Below are positions 1-10,002 of a stretch of DNA of 60,987 bases, one piece after another. The notes beneath the pieces are model-generated. The model saw nothing but the letters and a program-made list of their open reading frames with translations. It was not told the DNA's origin and did no database searches. Every line of letters begins with the position of its first letter. Within the stretch, counting starts at the first letter, position 1. This DNA comes from Comamonadaceae bacterium (GTDB lineage Bacteria > Pseudomonadota > Gammaproteobacteria > Burkholderiales > Burkholderiaceae_C), in assembly GCA_947451385.1 (NCBI GenBank), contig CANFYZ010000010.1:1-60987 (forward strand), read 5' to 3'. The translations under genes and the position numbers were made by a program.

Positions 1-1068
<1,068 letters not shown>

Positions 1069-1083
1069 ATCCGGGAGACAAAC

Positions 1084-2739
1084 ATGGCATTGGTAGAAGT
1101 AAAAGTCCCGGACATTGGGGATTTCGACGAAGTGGCAGTGATTGAACTGCTGGTCAAAGTGGGTGACACCGTGAAAGCCGAGCAGTCGCTGATCACGGTT
1201 GAATCCGACAAAGCTTCCATGGAAATTCCATCGAGCACCGCAGGCGTGGTCAAAGAGCTCAAAGTGGCGCTGGGCGACAAGGTCAAAGAAGGCTCGGTGG
1301 TGTTGCTGGTGGAGGCCGCCGGTGCGGCCGCTGCACCCGTTGCCGCCCCCGCACCCGCTGCGGTCGCTCCCGTTGTTTCAGCTCCAGTGGCCGCAGTGGC
1401 ATCTTCAGGTCCGGTCGAGGTGCATGTGCCTGACATTGGCGACTTCAAAGACGTGGCGGTGATCGAGGTGTTTGTCAAACCCGGCGACACCATCAAGTTG
1501 GAGCAGTCCCTGATCACGGTCGAGTCCGACAAAGCGTCGATGGAAATCCCTTCCTCACACGCGGGTGTGTTGAAAGAGCTCAAAGTCAAAGTGGGTGACA
1601 CGGTCAATATCGGAGACCTGCTGGCCATTTTGGAAGGTGCGGCCAGCGTGGCCGCACCAGCAGCTGCGGCTTCCGTTTCTGCGCCAGCATCGGTCGCCAG
1701 CGCGCCGATCGCGCCGATCGCATCGACCGCAGCGAGCGTAACGGCTGCAGCGACCACAGCGGTCGCAGCGCCTGCGCATGCCCCCGGTGCAAGCACGGTG
1801 GGCTTGCCGCATGCGTCGCCGTCGGTTCGTAAATTCGCTCGCGAGTTGGGTGTGCCCCTGGCAGAAGTCAAGGGCAGCGGTCACAAGGGTCGCATCACCC
1901 AAAACGACGTGCAGGACTTCACCAAGTCCGTCATGTCGGGTGCCACCCAAACCAAAGCGCAGGCGGCCAAAGCCCCTGCGGCGGGTGCTGGCGGTGACGG
2001 CGCGGCCCTGGGCCTGATCCCCTGGCCCAAGGTTGACTTTGCCAAGTTCGGCCCGATCGAGCGCAAGGAGATGGGCCGCATCAAGAAGATCAGCGGCGCC
2101 AACCTGTTGCGCAACGCGATCATGATTCCGGCCGTCACCAACCATGACGATGCCGACATCACCGACCTGGAAGCCTTCCGCGTCTCGACCAACAAAGAGA
2201 ACGAAAAATCGGGCATCAAAGTCACCATGCTGGCCTTTTTGATCAAGGCCTGCGTGGCCTCGCTCAAAAAATACCCCGAGTTCAACAGCTCGCTTGACGG
2301 CGACGCGCTGGTCTATAAAAACTACTGGCACATTGGCTTTGCGGCCGACACTCCCAATGGTTTGATGGTGCCCGTGATCAAAGACTGCGACAAAAAAGGC
2401 GTGCTGCAAATCAGCCAAGAAATGTCAGAACTGGCCAAGAAAGCCCGCGATGGCAAATTGAGTCCGGCCGAGATGACCGGTGCGACCTTCACCATCTCCA
2501 GCCTGGGCGGCATCGGTGGCAAGTACTTCACACCCATCATCAACGCGCCCGAAGTGGCCATCCTCGGGGTGTGCAAGAGCACCATGGAGCCGGTGTGGGA
2601 CGGCAAGCAGTTTGTGCCGCGCCTGATGCTGCCACTGAGTTTGACCTGGGATCACCGCGTCATCGACGGTGCTGCTGCAGCGCGCTTCAATGCCTTCCTG
2701 GGCCAAATCCTCAGCGACTTCCGTCGTGTCTTACTCTGA
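1084..2739 (+). CDS. aceF: Pyruvate dehydrogenase E2, dihydrolipoyllysine acetyltransferase with two lipoyl domains
   Basis: The 551-residue protein has two N-terminal lipoyl domains with lipoylated lysines in [11 protein letters not shown] at K43 and K150. Ala/Pro/Val-rich swinging linkers join them, followed by a peripheral subunit-binding domain (around residues 240-280, [12 protein letters not shown]) and the C-terminal acetyltransferase domain. That domain carries the catalytic DHRVIDG motif near the end. It transfers acetyl from lipoyl-lysine to CoA and forms the complex core. The start follows a GGGAGA ribosome site 7 bases upstream. It sits between aceE and a lipoyl-fused lpdA. The two lipoyl domains are close paralogues of each other and of the domain at the start of the next gene. 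Confidence 0.97.
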   Translation: MALVEVKVPDIGDFDEVAVIELLVKVGDTVKAEQSLITVESDKASMEIPSSTAGVVKELKVALGDKVKEGSVVLLVEAAGAAAAPVAAPAPAAVAPVVSAPVAAVASSGPVEVHVPDIGDFKDVAVIEVFVKPGDTIKLEQSLITVESDKASMEIPSSHAGVLKELKVKVGDTVNIGDLLAILEGAASVAAPAAAASVSAPASVASAPIAPIASTAASVTAAATTAVAAPAHAPGASTVGLPHASPSVRKFARELGVPLAEVKGSGHKGRITQNDVQDFTKSVMSGATQTKAQAAKAPAAGAGGDGAALGLIPWPKVDFAKFGPIERKEMGRIKKISGANLLRNAIMIPAVTNHDDADITDLEAFRVSTNKENEKSGIKVTMLAFLIKACVASLKKYPEFNSSLDGDALVYKNYWHIGFAADTPNGLMVPVIKDCDKKGVLQISQEMSELAKKARDGKLSPAEMTGATFTISSLGGIGGKYFTPIINAPEVAILGVCKSTMEPVWDGKQFVPRLMLPLSLTWDHRVIDGAAAARFNAFLGQILSDFRRVLL

Positions 2740-2746
2740 GAAAAAC

Positions 2747-4597
2747 ATGGCAATCATTGAAATCCAAGTTCCAGACATCGGCGACTTCGACGAAGTGGCG
2801 GTGATCGAGTTGCTGGTCCAGCCCGGTGACACCGTCAAGGCCGAGCAATCGCTCATCACCGTCGAGTCTGACAAAGCGTCGATGGAAATTCCGTCCTCGC
2901 ATGCGGGCGTGGTGAAAGAACTCAAAGTCAAGCTCGGTGACAAGGTCAAGCAAGGCTCGGTGGTGTTGGTGCTGGAGGGCGAGGGCGCTGCGGCGTCTGC
3001 CGCCCCAGCGCCGGCAACGGCGCATGTTGCAGCGCCTGTTGCAGCGCCTGTTGCCGCTGTGGCTGCAGCACCCACACCTTCACCCGCACCTGTGGCTTCG
3101 CGCTTCGGTGGCTCTGCCGACATCGAGTGCGATGTGCTCGTGCTCGGCGGTGGACCCGGCGGTTACTCGGCAGCCTTCCGTGCGGCGGACCTCGGCTTGA
3201 ATGTGGTCATCGTCGAACGCTACGCCACTTTGGGCGGCGTGTGTTTGAACGTGGGTTGCATCCCTTCCAAAGCGCTGTTGCATGTCGCAGCGGTGATGGA
3301 CGAAGTCAGCCACATGGCCGACCTCGGCGTGGACTTTGGCGCACCCGTGGTCAACATCGACAAGTTGCGCGGTCACAAAGAAAAAGTCATTGGCAAACTC
3401 ACCGGCGGTTTGGCGGCCATGGCCAAGATGCGCAAGGTCACCACCGTGCGCGGCTTGGGGCAGTTCGTTGGCGCGCACCACCTTGAAGTGTCTGAGACGA
3501 GCGGCACAGGGCAAGAGCCCACCGGCAGCAAAAAAGTCATCGCGTTCAAGAACGCCATCATCGCCGCGGGTTCGCAAGCCGTGCGTTTGCCCTTCATGCC
3601 GAACGACCCCCGCGTGGTCGACAGCACGGGCGCCTTGGAACTCAAAGACGTGCCCAAGCGCATGCTCATTTTGGGCGGCGGCATCATCGGCCTGGAAATG
3701 GGCACCGTCTACAGCACGCTGGGCGCACGCCTGGATGTGGTGGAAATGATGGACGGCCTGATGCAAGGCGCTGACCGCGACTTGGTGAAGATCTGGCAAA
3801 AGATGAACGCCAAGCGCTTCGACAACATCATGCTCAAAACCAAGACCGTGTCCGCACGCGCCTTGCCAGAGGGCATTGAAGTCACGTTCGAGAGCGCCGA
3901 ACCCGGCGGTACGGCGCCCGCGCCGCAGGTGTACGACCTGGTGTTGCAGGCCGTGGGTCGCACGCCCAACGGCAAAAAACTTGCAGCCGACAAAGCCGGT
4001 GTGGCCGTCACAGACCGCGGCTTCATCAACGTGGACATTCAAATGCGCACCAACGTGCCGCACATCTTCGCGATTGGCGACATCGTCGGCCAGCCCATGT
4101 TGGCGCACAAAGCGGTGCATGAGGCGCATGTGGCGGCCGAAGTGATTGCCGGTGAACTGCAAGGCAACAAAGAACTGGCCGCCGCAGCGTTCAACGCCCG
4201 CGTCATCCCGAGCGTGGCCTACACCGACCCCGAGGTGGCTTGGGTCGGCTTGACCGAAGACCAGGCCAAAGCGCAAGGCATCAAGGTGAAAAAGGGCTTG
4301 TTCCCTTGGACGGCTTCTGGCCGCGCCATTGCCAACGGCCGCGACGAAGGTGTGACCAAACTGCTGTTTGATGACAGTCCTGAAGCGCATGGCCACGGCA
4401 AGATCCTGGGCGGCGGCATGGTCGGCACGCACGCGGGCGACATGATTGGCGAGATTGCACTGGCCATCGAAATGGGCGCAGACGCGGTGGACATCGGCAA
4501 AACCATCCACCCCCACCCCACGTTGGGCGAAAGCATCGGCATGGCGGCCGAGGTGGCGCACGGCAGTTGCACAGACTTGCCGCCTGGCAAAAAGTAA
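2747..4597 (+). CDS. lpdA: Dihydrolipoyl dehydrogenase (E3) with N-terminal lipoyl domain
   Basis: The 616-residue E3 is longer than the usual 470 or so because it starts with a complete lipoyl domain (K43 in VESDKASME) and an Ala/Pro linker to about residue 120. The flavoprotein follows: [11 protein letters not shown] binds [16 protein letters not shown] holds the redox disulfide, [12 protein letters not shown] binds NAD, and HPHPTLGE carries the C-terminal active-site histidine. It reoxidises dihydrolipoamide in the pyruvate dehydrogenase complex. The ATG at 2747 is chosen because the lipoyl domain begins there and it lies 7 bases after the aceF stop; an in-frame extension to 2669 lies inside aceF. 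No strong ribosome site is visible, so translation may be coupled to aceF. Confidence 0.96.
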   Translation: MAIIEIQVPDIGDFDEVAVIELLVQPGDTVKAEQSLITVESDKASMEIPSSHAGVVKELKVKLGDKVKQGSVVLVLEGEGAAASAAPAPATAHVAAPVAAPVAAVAAAPTPSPAPVASRFGGSADIECDVLVLGGGPGGYSAAFRAADLGLNVVIVERYATLGGVCLNVGCIPSKALLHVAAVMDEVSHMADLGVDFGAPVVNIDKLRGHKEKVIGKLTGGLAAMAKMRKVTTVRGLGQFVGAHHLEVSETSGTGQEPTGSKKVIAFKNAIIAAGSQAVRLPFMPNDPRVVDSTGALELKDVPKRMLILGGGIIGLEMGTVYSTLGARLDVVEMMDGLMQGADRDLVKIWQKMNAKRFDNIMLKTKTVSARALPEGIEVTFESAEPGGTAPAPQVYDLVLQAVGRTPNGKKLAADKAGVAVTDRGFINVDIQMRTNVPHIFAIGDIVGQPMLAHKAVHEAHVAAEVIAGELQGNKELAAAAFNARVIPSVAYTDPEVAWVGLTEDQAKAQGIKVKKGLFPWTASGRAIANGRDEGVTKLLFDDSPEAHGHGKILGGGMVGTHAGDMIGEIALAIEMGADAVDIGKTIHPHPTLGESIGMAAEVAHGSCTDLPPGKK

Positions 4598-4616
4598 CCG
4601 CTGCCTGCTGCCCGTC

Positions 4617-4641
4617 GCCCCTTCAGCCCGGGCTCAGGGGC
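4617..4641. terminator. Imperfect hairpin between convergent lpdA and FAD hydroxylase genes
   Basis: GCCCCT pairs with AGGGGC around an inner AGCCC/GGGCT stem, with only a small bulge. The hairpin spans the stop codon of the minus-strand gene and begins 20 bases after the lpdA stop. There is no T-run on either strand, so intrinsic termination is possible but unproven. It could instead be a barrier or RNA-end stabiliser between convergent transcripts. Confidence 0.4.
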
Positions 4642-6299
4642 GCACCCAGCCCCATCACTTGCGCCAGGATGGCGGGGGCTTCCTGTGCATCGTGTCCGCG
4701 CCAGGCCACGATCTGGTCCGGACGGATCAAAACCAGGGGCGCTTCGTACAACGCCAGCAGATCGTCACCGGTGTGGCGCACCACTTTAAGGTCGAGCCCC
4801 ATGCCCTGAGCCGTGGTTTCAAACGCCGCCGTGTCGACGGGCTGGGGTCCCAGCACCAGCAATGTCCATTCGTTGTGAAAAGTGTCGAAGAGCGAGCGTC
4901 CGTCTTGCAGCCAGGCGTGGGGCGGCCTGCCGCCCGGTGTGGCGCAGGGCACATAACTGTTGGCGGTGTCGGGCGGCGCTGTGGTGCCGTCACCCACGAT
5001 CACCGGGCTGGCGTCGTAGCGTCCGCCAAAGGTCACGCCCGGAATATTGAATTCGCGCCGCACATGGCCGTTCAGGTAGTCCGAGGCAACGACCCGCGCG
5101 GCCTGGCCTTGCGGGCTGTCTTCTTCCAGTTCTGATACGGCTTCAAACAAGCCAATGGAGTCGGCAAATTGCCGTGCATAGCCGGTGTTGCGCACCGCCA
5201 AGGGGTGGCGTTCCAGGTGGTAACTGTCCAGCAAAGCGGGGGGCGCTTTGCCTTTGAGCACGCTGGCGAGTTTCCAGCTGAGGTTGACCGCGTCTTCGAC
5301 TGCCGTGTTGTAGCCCAGGCCTCCGGTGGGGGTGAACAGGTGCGCCGCGTCCCCGCCCAAAAACACGCGGCCTTGCTGAAATGACTCCGCGACCAAGGCG
5401 TGCCCGGCCATCCAGGTCGCCATCGACAGGATCTCGATCTCGATGTCCTGTCCATAGGCGAGTGCAAACAGACGCCGCGCGTCGGCTTCAGTCAAGGCCT
5501 CGGTGGCGGCATCGTCGGCCATCTGAATATGAAAAGCGAATTCGCTCACGCCGTCGACCGACATGGTGAACGCACGCAGCTCGGGGTTGACCACCACGTA
5601 CATCCACGCGCGGTCGTTCGGGTTGCGGGCATAGAACTCCGGGGCCTTGAGGTAGACCGCCAGCATCTTGCCGCCCATGAACTTGCGCTTGAAACCGGTA
5701 GCCCCGCCCCAGGCGATCCCCAGCTGATGACGCACCTTGCTGCGTGCCCCGTCGGCCCCCACCAAATACGCTGCTTGCACGTTCAGGCTCTGTGCGCCGT
5801 CGACCGAGGTGACCACGGCTTCGATGTGGTCGCCCGTGTCGGTGAATTGCTGCAACTGCCAGCCGTACCGCATTTCAACGCTGGCTTGCTGTTGGGCATG
5901 GCGGTGCAAACACACTTCGACGAATTTTTGCGAAACCCGGTGCGGCAATTCGGCGGCGCTCCAGGACCCCGACATGGCCTTGATGGCCTGGGGCGCTGCT
6001 GCCGCCGTGGGCAGGCGCAGCCGGGCCAGCTCGGTGCCGGTGAAGCGGGTCAAGTACGCGATATCGGTGGGGTGCTCCGGTGGCAAGCCCATGCTGCGGA
6101 TTTCGTGCGCAAAGCCCAATCGGCGGAAATGCTCCATGGTGCGTGCCTGCGTGGCGTTGGCCTGCGGGTTGAAGGCGGTGCCGGGTTTGGCATCCACCAA
6201 CAGGCAGCGGATGTGGCGTCGCCCCAGCTCGTTGGCCAGCATGAGCCCGCAGGGTCCACCCCCGGCAATCAGAACGTCAATTTTCATCAGGTGTGTCAT
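4623..6299 (-). CDS. FAD-dependent aromatic hydroxylase-type monooxygenase (PheA/TfdB, MhpA-like)
   Basis: The 558-residue flavoprotein is of the single-component aromatic hydroxylase family. It has the N-terminal dinucleotide fold IAGGGPCGLMLANELGR (about residues 10-27), the DG motif in YLVGADGARSKVRHQLG (about 185-200), and the GD motif GGDAAHLFTPTGGLGYNTAVED (about 310-330). Such enzymes hydroxylate phenolic or related aromatic substrates with NAD(P)H and oxygen; the substrate here cannot be read from sequence. It is the last gene of a minus-strand run behind a putative 2-oxoglutarate oxygenase and an exonuclease, 57 bases after the former. A second ATG four codons in (MKIDVLIAGGG) is an equally good start. 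Confidence 0.85.
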   Translation of the reverse strand: MTHLMKIDVLIAGGGPCGLMLANELGRRHIRCLLVDAKPGTAFNPQANATQARTMEHFRRLGFAHEIRSMGLPPEHPTDIAYLTRFTGTELARLRLPTAAAAPQAIKAMSGSWSAAELPHRVSQKFVEVCLHRHAQQQASVEMRYGWQLQQFTDTGDHIEAVVTSVDGAQSLNVQAAYLVGADGARSKVRHQLGIAWGGATGFKRKFMGGKMLAVYLKAPEFYARNPNDRAWMYVVVNPELRAFTMSVDGVSEFAFHIQMADDAATEALTEADARRLFALAYGQDIEIEILSMATWMAGHALVAESFQQGRVFLGGDAAHLFTPTGGLGYNTAVEDAVNLSWKLASVLKGKAPPALLDSYHLERHPLAVRNTGYARQFADSIGLFEAVSELEEDSPQGQAARVVASDYLNGHVRREFNIPGVTFGGRYDASPVIVGDGTTAPPDTANSYVPCATPGGRPPHAWLQDGRSLFDTFHNEWTLLVLGPQPVDTAAFETTAQGMGLDLKVVRHTGDDLLALYEAPLVLIRPDQIVAWRGHDAQEAPAILAQVMGLGAPLSPG

Positions 6300-6356
6300 G
6301 GCAGCTCATGGGGGAAAACGTCGGTGAGCACCTCAGGTGCAGGCGCAAGATTGATT

Positions 6357-7268
6357 TCAATGCGGCCCAAGATAGCACGCCTCATCGCGCCCGCTTTCTG
6401 GACCTTCCTCGGCTTCTTCGCTGCACAACGCGGCCATCAGGTCCGGGTCAAGCACCTGACCGGGCAGCAGCAACTCTTCGTTGGGCCAGCGCTTGACCAA
6501 ATGGCCGTTGGCCACGCCGCCAGCGTGCAGGCTTTGGTAGGCACGCCGGTGTTGCATGGTCACACCGCTGTTGGCGTTGGCAATGATGCGGCTCTCGCCC
6601 AAGGCCCAGGGCTCAAAATACGCATTGGCGGCCTCATCCACTTGGCGGAAGTAGGCCCGCGCGCCTTCGGCACTGAGCTTTTTGCGCACGGTGCGCGTGA
6701 TGAGGCCTTGCAGGTGGTCCAGTGCCGCAGCGTCCATTTGCGCGATGCCGTCAGCGCGCAGGTCCTGCCCAGCGAGCGCCGGGCTGGCCGCTAACTCTGG
6801 TGGCAGCACTTTCACCATGGCTTGCACCACGTCACGGTGCGGCGCCACCGCGGTGGCTACGCCCCGGGTTTGCGGTTGAACAGGGCAGCGAATTTCAACA
6901 AAGCGGGGCTTGACGGGCCCGGTACAGCCGTCGTGGTGGTAGTACTCCCCCTGGCTGAGTCGTCCCTTGCTGGAACGCCCGCGCACATCGCGGTAGGTGG
7001 GGTGCTGCGTGTGCAGATTGAGGCAAACCACCAAGCCGGTGTCATCGACCAATTGGTAGAAGGCTTCACGCCATTCGGGCAACAAAAGTTTGTCGTGCAG
7101 GTAGTCGCAGTGCGCCATCGCATCGGCACTTTCAACGCCCGGCTGTTCGCCTTCGATCACCAAGACAAATGGCTTGGGTCGGCGCACGCGCCACTGGCTG
7201 TTTGCAAAACTCAAAACCGAGTGAAGGCCAGTCACCGGTTCAGGGCTGTGAGTTGCATGTGCATTCAT
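6357..7268 (-). CDS. Putative Fe(II)/2-oxoglutarate-dependent oxygenase (TauD/TfdA-like)
   Basis: The 303-residue soluble protein shows a plausible iron-binding triad. HHDG gives H111-x-D113, followed by a strand resembling the TauD/TfdA pattern after the HxD motif (PRFVEIRCP). A distal H240 lies in MQHRRAYQ, and R260 in HLVKRW would bind 2-oxoglutarate. This assignment rests on motif order only, so a different oxygenase or an unrelated fold is possible. The start ATG at 7268 overlaps the exonuclease stop in an ATGA, which indicates translational coupling. The frame also runs upstream into the exonuclease gene to 7406, but the coupled ATG is the better start. The C-terminus is acidic and looks flexible. 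Confidence 0.55.
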   Translation of the reverse strand: MNAHATHSPEPVTGLHSVLSFANSQWRVRRPKPFVLVIEGEQPGVESADAMAHCDYLHDKLLLPEWREAFYQLVDDTGLVVCLNLHTQHPTYRDVRGRSSKGRLSQGEYYHHDGCTGPVKPRFVEIRCPVQPQTRGVATAVAPHRDVVQAMVKVLPPELAASPALAGQDLRADGIAQMDAAALDHLQGLITRTVRKKLSAEGARAYFRQVDEAANAYFEPWALGESRIIANANSGVTMQHRRAYQSLHAGGVANGHLVKRWPNEELLLPGQVLDPDLMAALCSEEAEEGPESGRDEACYLGPH

Positions 7269-7870
7269 GGGTTCATCCCCTCGCAAAGCTGGTGCCATAC
7301 CCTGATGGCCGCATAGGCATCGTTGGCGGCGTAAAGCAATTGTGATTCGCTCAAGCGGGCATTGGCCCAGTTGCTGGTGGCGGCTTTTTTCGACTTTTGA
7401 AAACACTGATTGAAGAGCACCGCGACGGCGGCTTTCACGCCCATGTCTTTACGATAGCCGCGCTCACGGAACACGGTGTTCAGCTCCAAAATACCTTCGG
7501 GTTCGATACCTAATTTGTTAACGATCCGTTTGCGATCATCGCCCAAACCAAAGCCCGCCTTGGTGATGCCGCCATACGCCAAGAGGTGTGCCGCCACAGA
7601 TCGGCATTCCGGCTCATGCAGCTGAAACACCCAGGCCCGTTCACAAGTGGCCAGTTGCAAGATATGCGGGCCATCCGAGGCCTCGCCCACCTTGAAAGTC
7701 GGCTTGGACTCGGTGTCAAATCCCCAGGCGCTCGCCGTCAGCAATTGCGCCAGGGCCTCCTGTGCTTGGGGGCCTGTATTCACCAAGGTGATGCGGTCCA
7801 GCCCCAAGCGCTCGAAGGGCGGGAGCAGGGCGATGGCGTCCTTGTCTGGGGTGAGGTTCGCAGGGGTCAT
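7265..7870 (-). CDS. DEDDy-type 3'-5' exonuclease domain protein (RNase D/WRN-like)
   Basis: The 201-residue protein is essentially one DnaQ-like exonuclease domain. Motif I is WGFDTESKP with the Asp-x-Glu pair, motif II is GFGLGDDRKRI with the middle Asp, and motif III is YAAND, the Tyr-x3-Asp of the DEDDy subgroup. It lacks the HRDC domains of true RNase D. It should remove nucleotides from 3' ends of RNA or DNA using two metal ions. The ATG at 7870 has AAGG upstream and removes a non-conserved extension; its ATGA overlap with the next gene shows that both are translated together. It is the first gene of the minus-strand run. Confidence 0.82.
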   Translation of the reverse strand: MTPANLTPDKDAIALLPPFERLGLDRITLVNTGPQAQEALAQLLTASAWGFDTESKPTFKVGEASDGPHILQLATCERAWVFQLHEPECRSVAAHLLAYGGITKAGFGLGDDRKRIVNKLGIEPEGILELNTVFRERGYRKDMGVKAAVAVLFNQCFQKSKKAATSNWANARLSESQLLYAANDAYAAIRVWHQLCEGMNP

Positions 7871-8042
7871 GTGGCTTGCCTTGCATGTTTCATACGGATG
7901 GGGGAATTGAACGGGCAGAGCAGACCTGCAGTTTATGTGTGATTTTGTACGGTTGGAATCAACCCTGCGCCTTATCTTTGACCTTCTCAGAGTTTCATCG
8001 AGACAACAGAAAGGGGGCCATTTCACAGCAGAAATAAATACT

Positions 8043-8070
8043 TGGACAGATCCAGATTCACTGATATTAA
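8043..8070 (+). promoter_or_regulatory. Candidate sigma-70 promoter for the papain-like protease gene
   Basis: TGGACA (8043-8048, five of six matches to the -35 consensus) is followed after 16 bp by TATTAA (8065-8070, four of six). A start near 8077 would give a leader of about 20 bases containing the GGGAGA ribosome site. The 7871-8096 gap is visibly richer in A and T than the genes around it. Confidence 0.4.
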
Positions 8071-8096
8071 ATTTTGAAATGATGGGAGAAATAAAG

Positions 8097-8972
8097 ATGA
8101 TTGAAACGATTCAACCTGTGGGCATGGGATGGTTACCGGACTATCCTGATTTCCGAGATTACACCGCCGATGAGCCTTTGATCAAATCGATGCTGCTCAA
8201 AGTCGGTCTTAAGGGGACTGGAAAAGTCAGCTTGCCAGTCACGGTGGATTTGCGGGCATGGTGCTCGCCGATTGAAAATCAGGGGGCGTTGGGTTCATGT
8301 ACCGCCAATGCGGGTGTCGGCATTGTGGAGTATTTCCAGAGAAGGGCCTATGGCAAACACATCGATGCCTCAAGGTTGTTTCTGTACAAAACAACCCGTA
8401 ACCTGTTGCATTGGACCGGTGACACGGGGGCGTTTCTTCGCACCACCATGGGGGCCTTGGTGTTAATCGGTGTTCCACCTGAGGAATACTGGCCCTACAA
8501 CGTTGCGACATTTGACCTTGAGCCTTCGGCCATGAGTTTTGCCATGGCACAAGACTATCAGACCACCAGCTACTACCGTCTGGATCCGTCTGGGACGCCC
8601 AGGGATGTTTTGTTGAATCGGATCAAAATCTACTTGGGATCGGGCTTGCCGTCGATGTTCGGATTTACGGTTTACAACAGCTACGGTCAGGCCAATGTGT
8701 CCGGCAAATTCCCGTTCCCAACGGTGGGAGACAAAATTGTCGGAGGACACGCCCTGATGGCGGTGGGTTACGACGACAACATGGTGATCAAGAACACCAA
8801 CCCTGGTGCGGTCGAAACCAAAGGCGCTTTGTTGGTCCGTAACTCATGGGGCACTGGATGGGGGGCTGCGGGTTACGGTTGGCTGCCTTACGACTATGTG
8901 TTGCGGAATCTCGCATCGGATTGGTGGTCTTTGCTCAACATGGAATGGATCGACTCCGGCAACTTCAGATAA
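8097..8972 (+). CDS. Papain-family (C1A) cysteine peptidase
   Basis: The 291-residue protein has all papain active-site elements. Q62 and C68 lie in ENQGALGSCTANA, H218 in GGHALMAVGYDD, and N249 in VRNSWGTGWG. The N-terminal GWLPDYPDFRDY resembles the lead-in of other bacterial C1 peptidases. No signal peptide or long inhibitory propeptide is visible, so the enzyme looks cytosolic or is exported by an unseen route. The ATG at 8097 is chosen for its GGGAGA site 7 bases upstream; the frame is open further upstream to 7935, but through an AT-rich stretch unlike coding sequence here. It is a single-gene unit between convergent and divergent neighbours, with slightly lower GC, and may have been acquired. 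Confidence 0.88.
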   Translation: MIETIQPVGMGWLPDYPDFRDYTADEPLIKSMLLKVGLKGTGKVSLPVTVDLRAWCSPIENQGALGSCTANAGVGIVEYFQRRAYGKHIDASRLFLYKTTRNLLHWTGDTGAFLRTTMGALVLIGVPPEEYWPYNVATFDLEPSAMSFAMAQDYQTTSYYRLDPSGTPRDVLLNRIKIYLGSGLPSMFGFTVYNSYGQANVSGKFPFPTVGDKIVGGHALMAVGYDDNMVIKNTNPGAVETKGALLVRNSWGTGWGAAGYGWLPYDYVLRNLASDWWSLLNMEWIDSGNFR

Positions 8973-9016
8973 AAAACGCGGGCGCGCAATTCATCTGGGA
9001 TGCCTTTGGGCAGGCC

Positions 9017-9811
9017 CTACATCACGATGGGATTGAGCGCCCCGTCCATGCTCATGCTGATGCCGGTGATGTAGCTGGCTTTACTGGAAGCCAGAAACAC
9101 CACGGCGTTGGCCACTTCTTCAGGTGAGGCCATTCGCCCCAGTGGGATGCGTGCCACTGCATTTTGCAAAACTTGTTCGGGGCTGATGCCCTGAACGCGT
9201 GCGTCAGCCGCCAAGCCCTCTTGCAGGCGGTCGGTGTAAGTGAGCCCCGGATTGACCGCGTTGACGCGTATCCCTTTGGCAGCGTAAGCCGTGGCCAGAC
9301 CCGCAGTAGCCAACATCAAGGCGGCATTGGCCGCGCCACCCGGGATATGAATCGGGCTGGCCACCTTGCCCCCGTTGCCCACCACGTTGACGATATTGCC
9401 CTGGCCTCGCGCCGCCATGCGTTTGATGACCGGGTCCATCATGTGGATGTAGCTGAAATATTTGGCCTGCATGGCGTCGGCCCAGGCTTGCGGCGTCAAT
9501 TCTGGCGCGGGGGTGCGTTTGGCCGCCCCGGCGGAATTGACCAGAACGTCGACCGGCCCCAAAGCGGCTTCGGCGGCGTTGAGGGCGATCACGGCGGCAT
9601 GCGCATCACGCAGGTCGGCCTCGACCGTGAAGATGCGGGCTGCGGCAAATTCCTTTTCCAAAGTTTGGCGGGCGGCTGCCAAATTGGCCGGATCGCGTGA
9701 CACCAAGCTGACTTTGGCGCCTTCTGCCAAAAAGGTCTGGGCGCAGGACAGGCCAATGCCTTTGCTGCCGCCGGTGATCAAAATATGTTGGTCGTTGAGG
9801 TGTAAGTCCAT
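9017..9811 (-). CDS. Short-chain dehydrogenase/reductase-fold protein lacking the catalytic tetrad
   Basis: The 264-residue protein keeps the SDR cofactor site (ITGGSKGIG, residues 12-20; VNSAGA, 91-96) and the typical RVNAVNPG segment and C-terminus. The catalytic Ser, Tyr and Lys positions instead read G145, G158 and N162 (VNVVGNGG and HIPGGAANAALM). The enzyme therefore cannot use the normal YxxxK mechanism and may bind NAD(P)(H) without reducing a carbonyl, or may use other residues. The ATG at 9811 has AGAG about 8 bases upstream; a TTG five codons earlier is less likely. It is divergent from the FAH-family gene and ends 44 bases after the protease. Confidence 0.85.
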   Translation of the reverse strand: MDLHLNDQHILITGGSKGIGLSCAQTFLAEGAKVSLVSRDPANLAAARQTLEKEFAAARIFTVEADLRDAHAAVIALNAAEAALGPVDVLVNSAGAAKRTPAPELTPQAWADAMQAKYFSYIHMMDPVIKRMAARGQGNIVNVVGNGGKVASPIHIPGGAANAALMLATAGLATAYAAKGIRVNAVNPGLTYTDRLQEGLAADARVQGISPEQVLQNAVARIPLGRMASPEEVANAVVFLASSKASYITGISMSMDGALNPIVM

Positions 9812-10002
9812 GGGATTCTCTGCCAATTAAAGTGTGATGCCGGAATTTGGTGCCGATTGAAGCATCAAAATCCCGTGCCGGCTGTCACGGCTGTGGCTGG
9901 GTTGTAAGTGCCGAGAATAGCGCTGTTTGGCACCTGGGCGACTGCGCTGTGAAGAGGGCCCGGTCAAGATCACGGCCTTCACTTTAGAGAGAGACCTTTG
10001 TC

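Noticed and set aside
3080..4561. Open antisense frame of 493 codons opposite lpdA
   Set aside because: Same codon-bias shadow; the lpdA motifs on the plus strand are complete.
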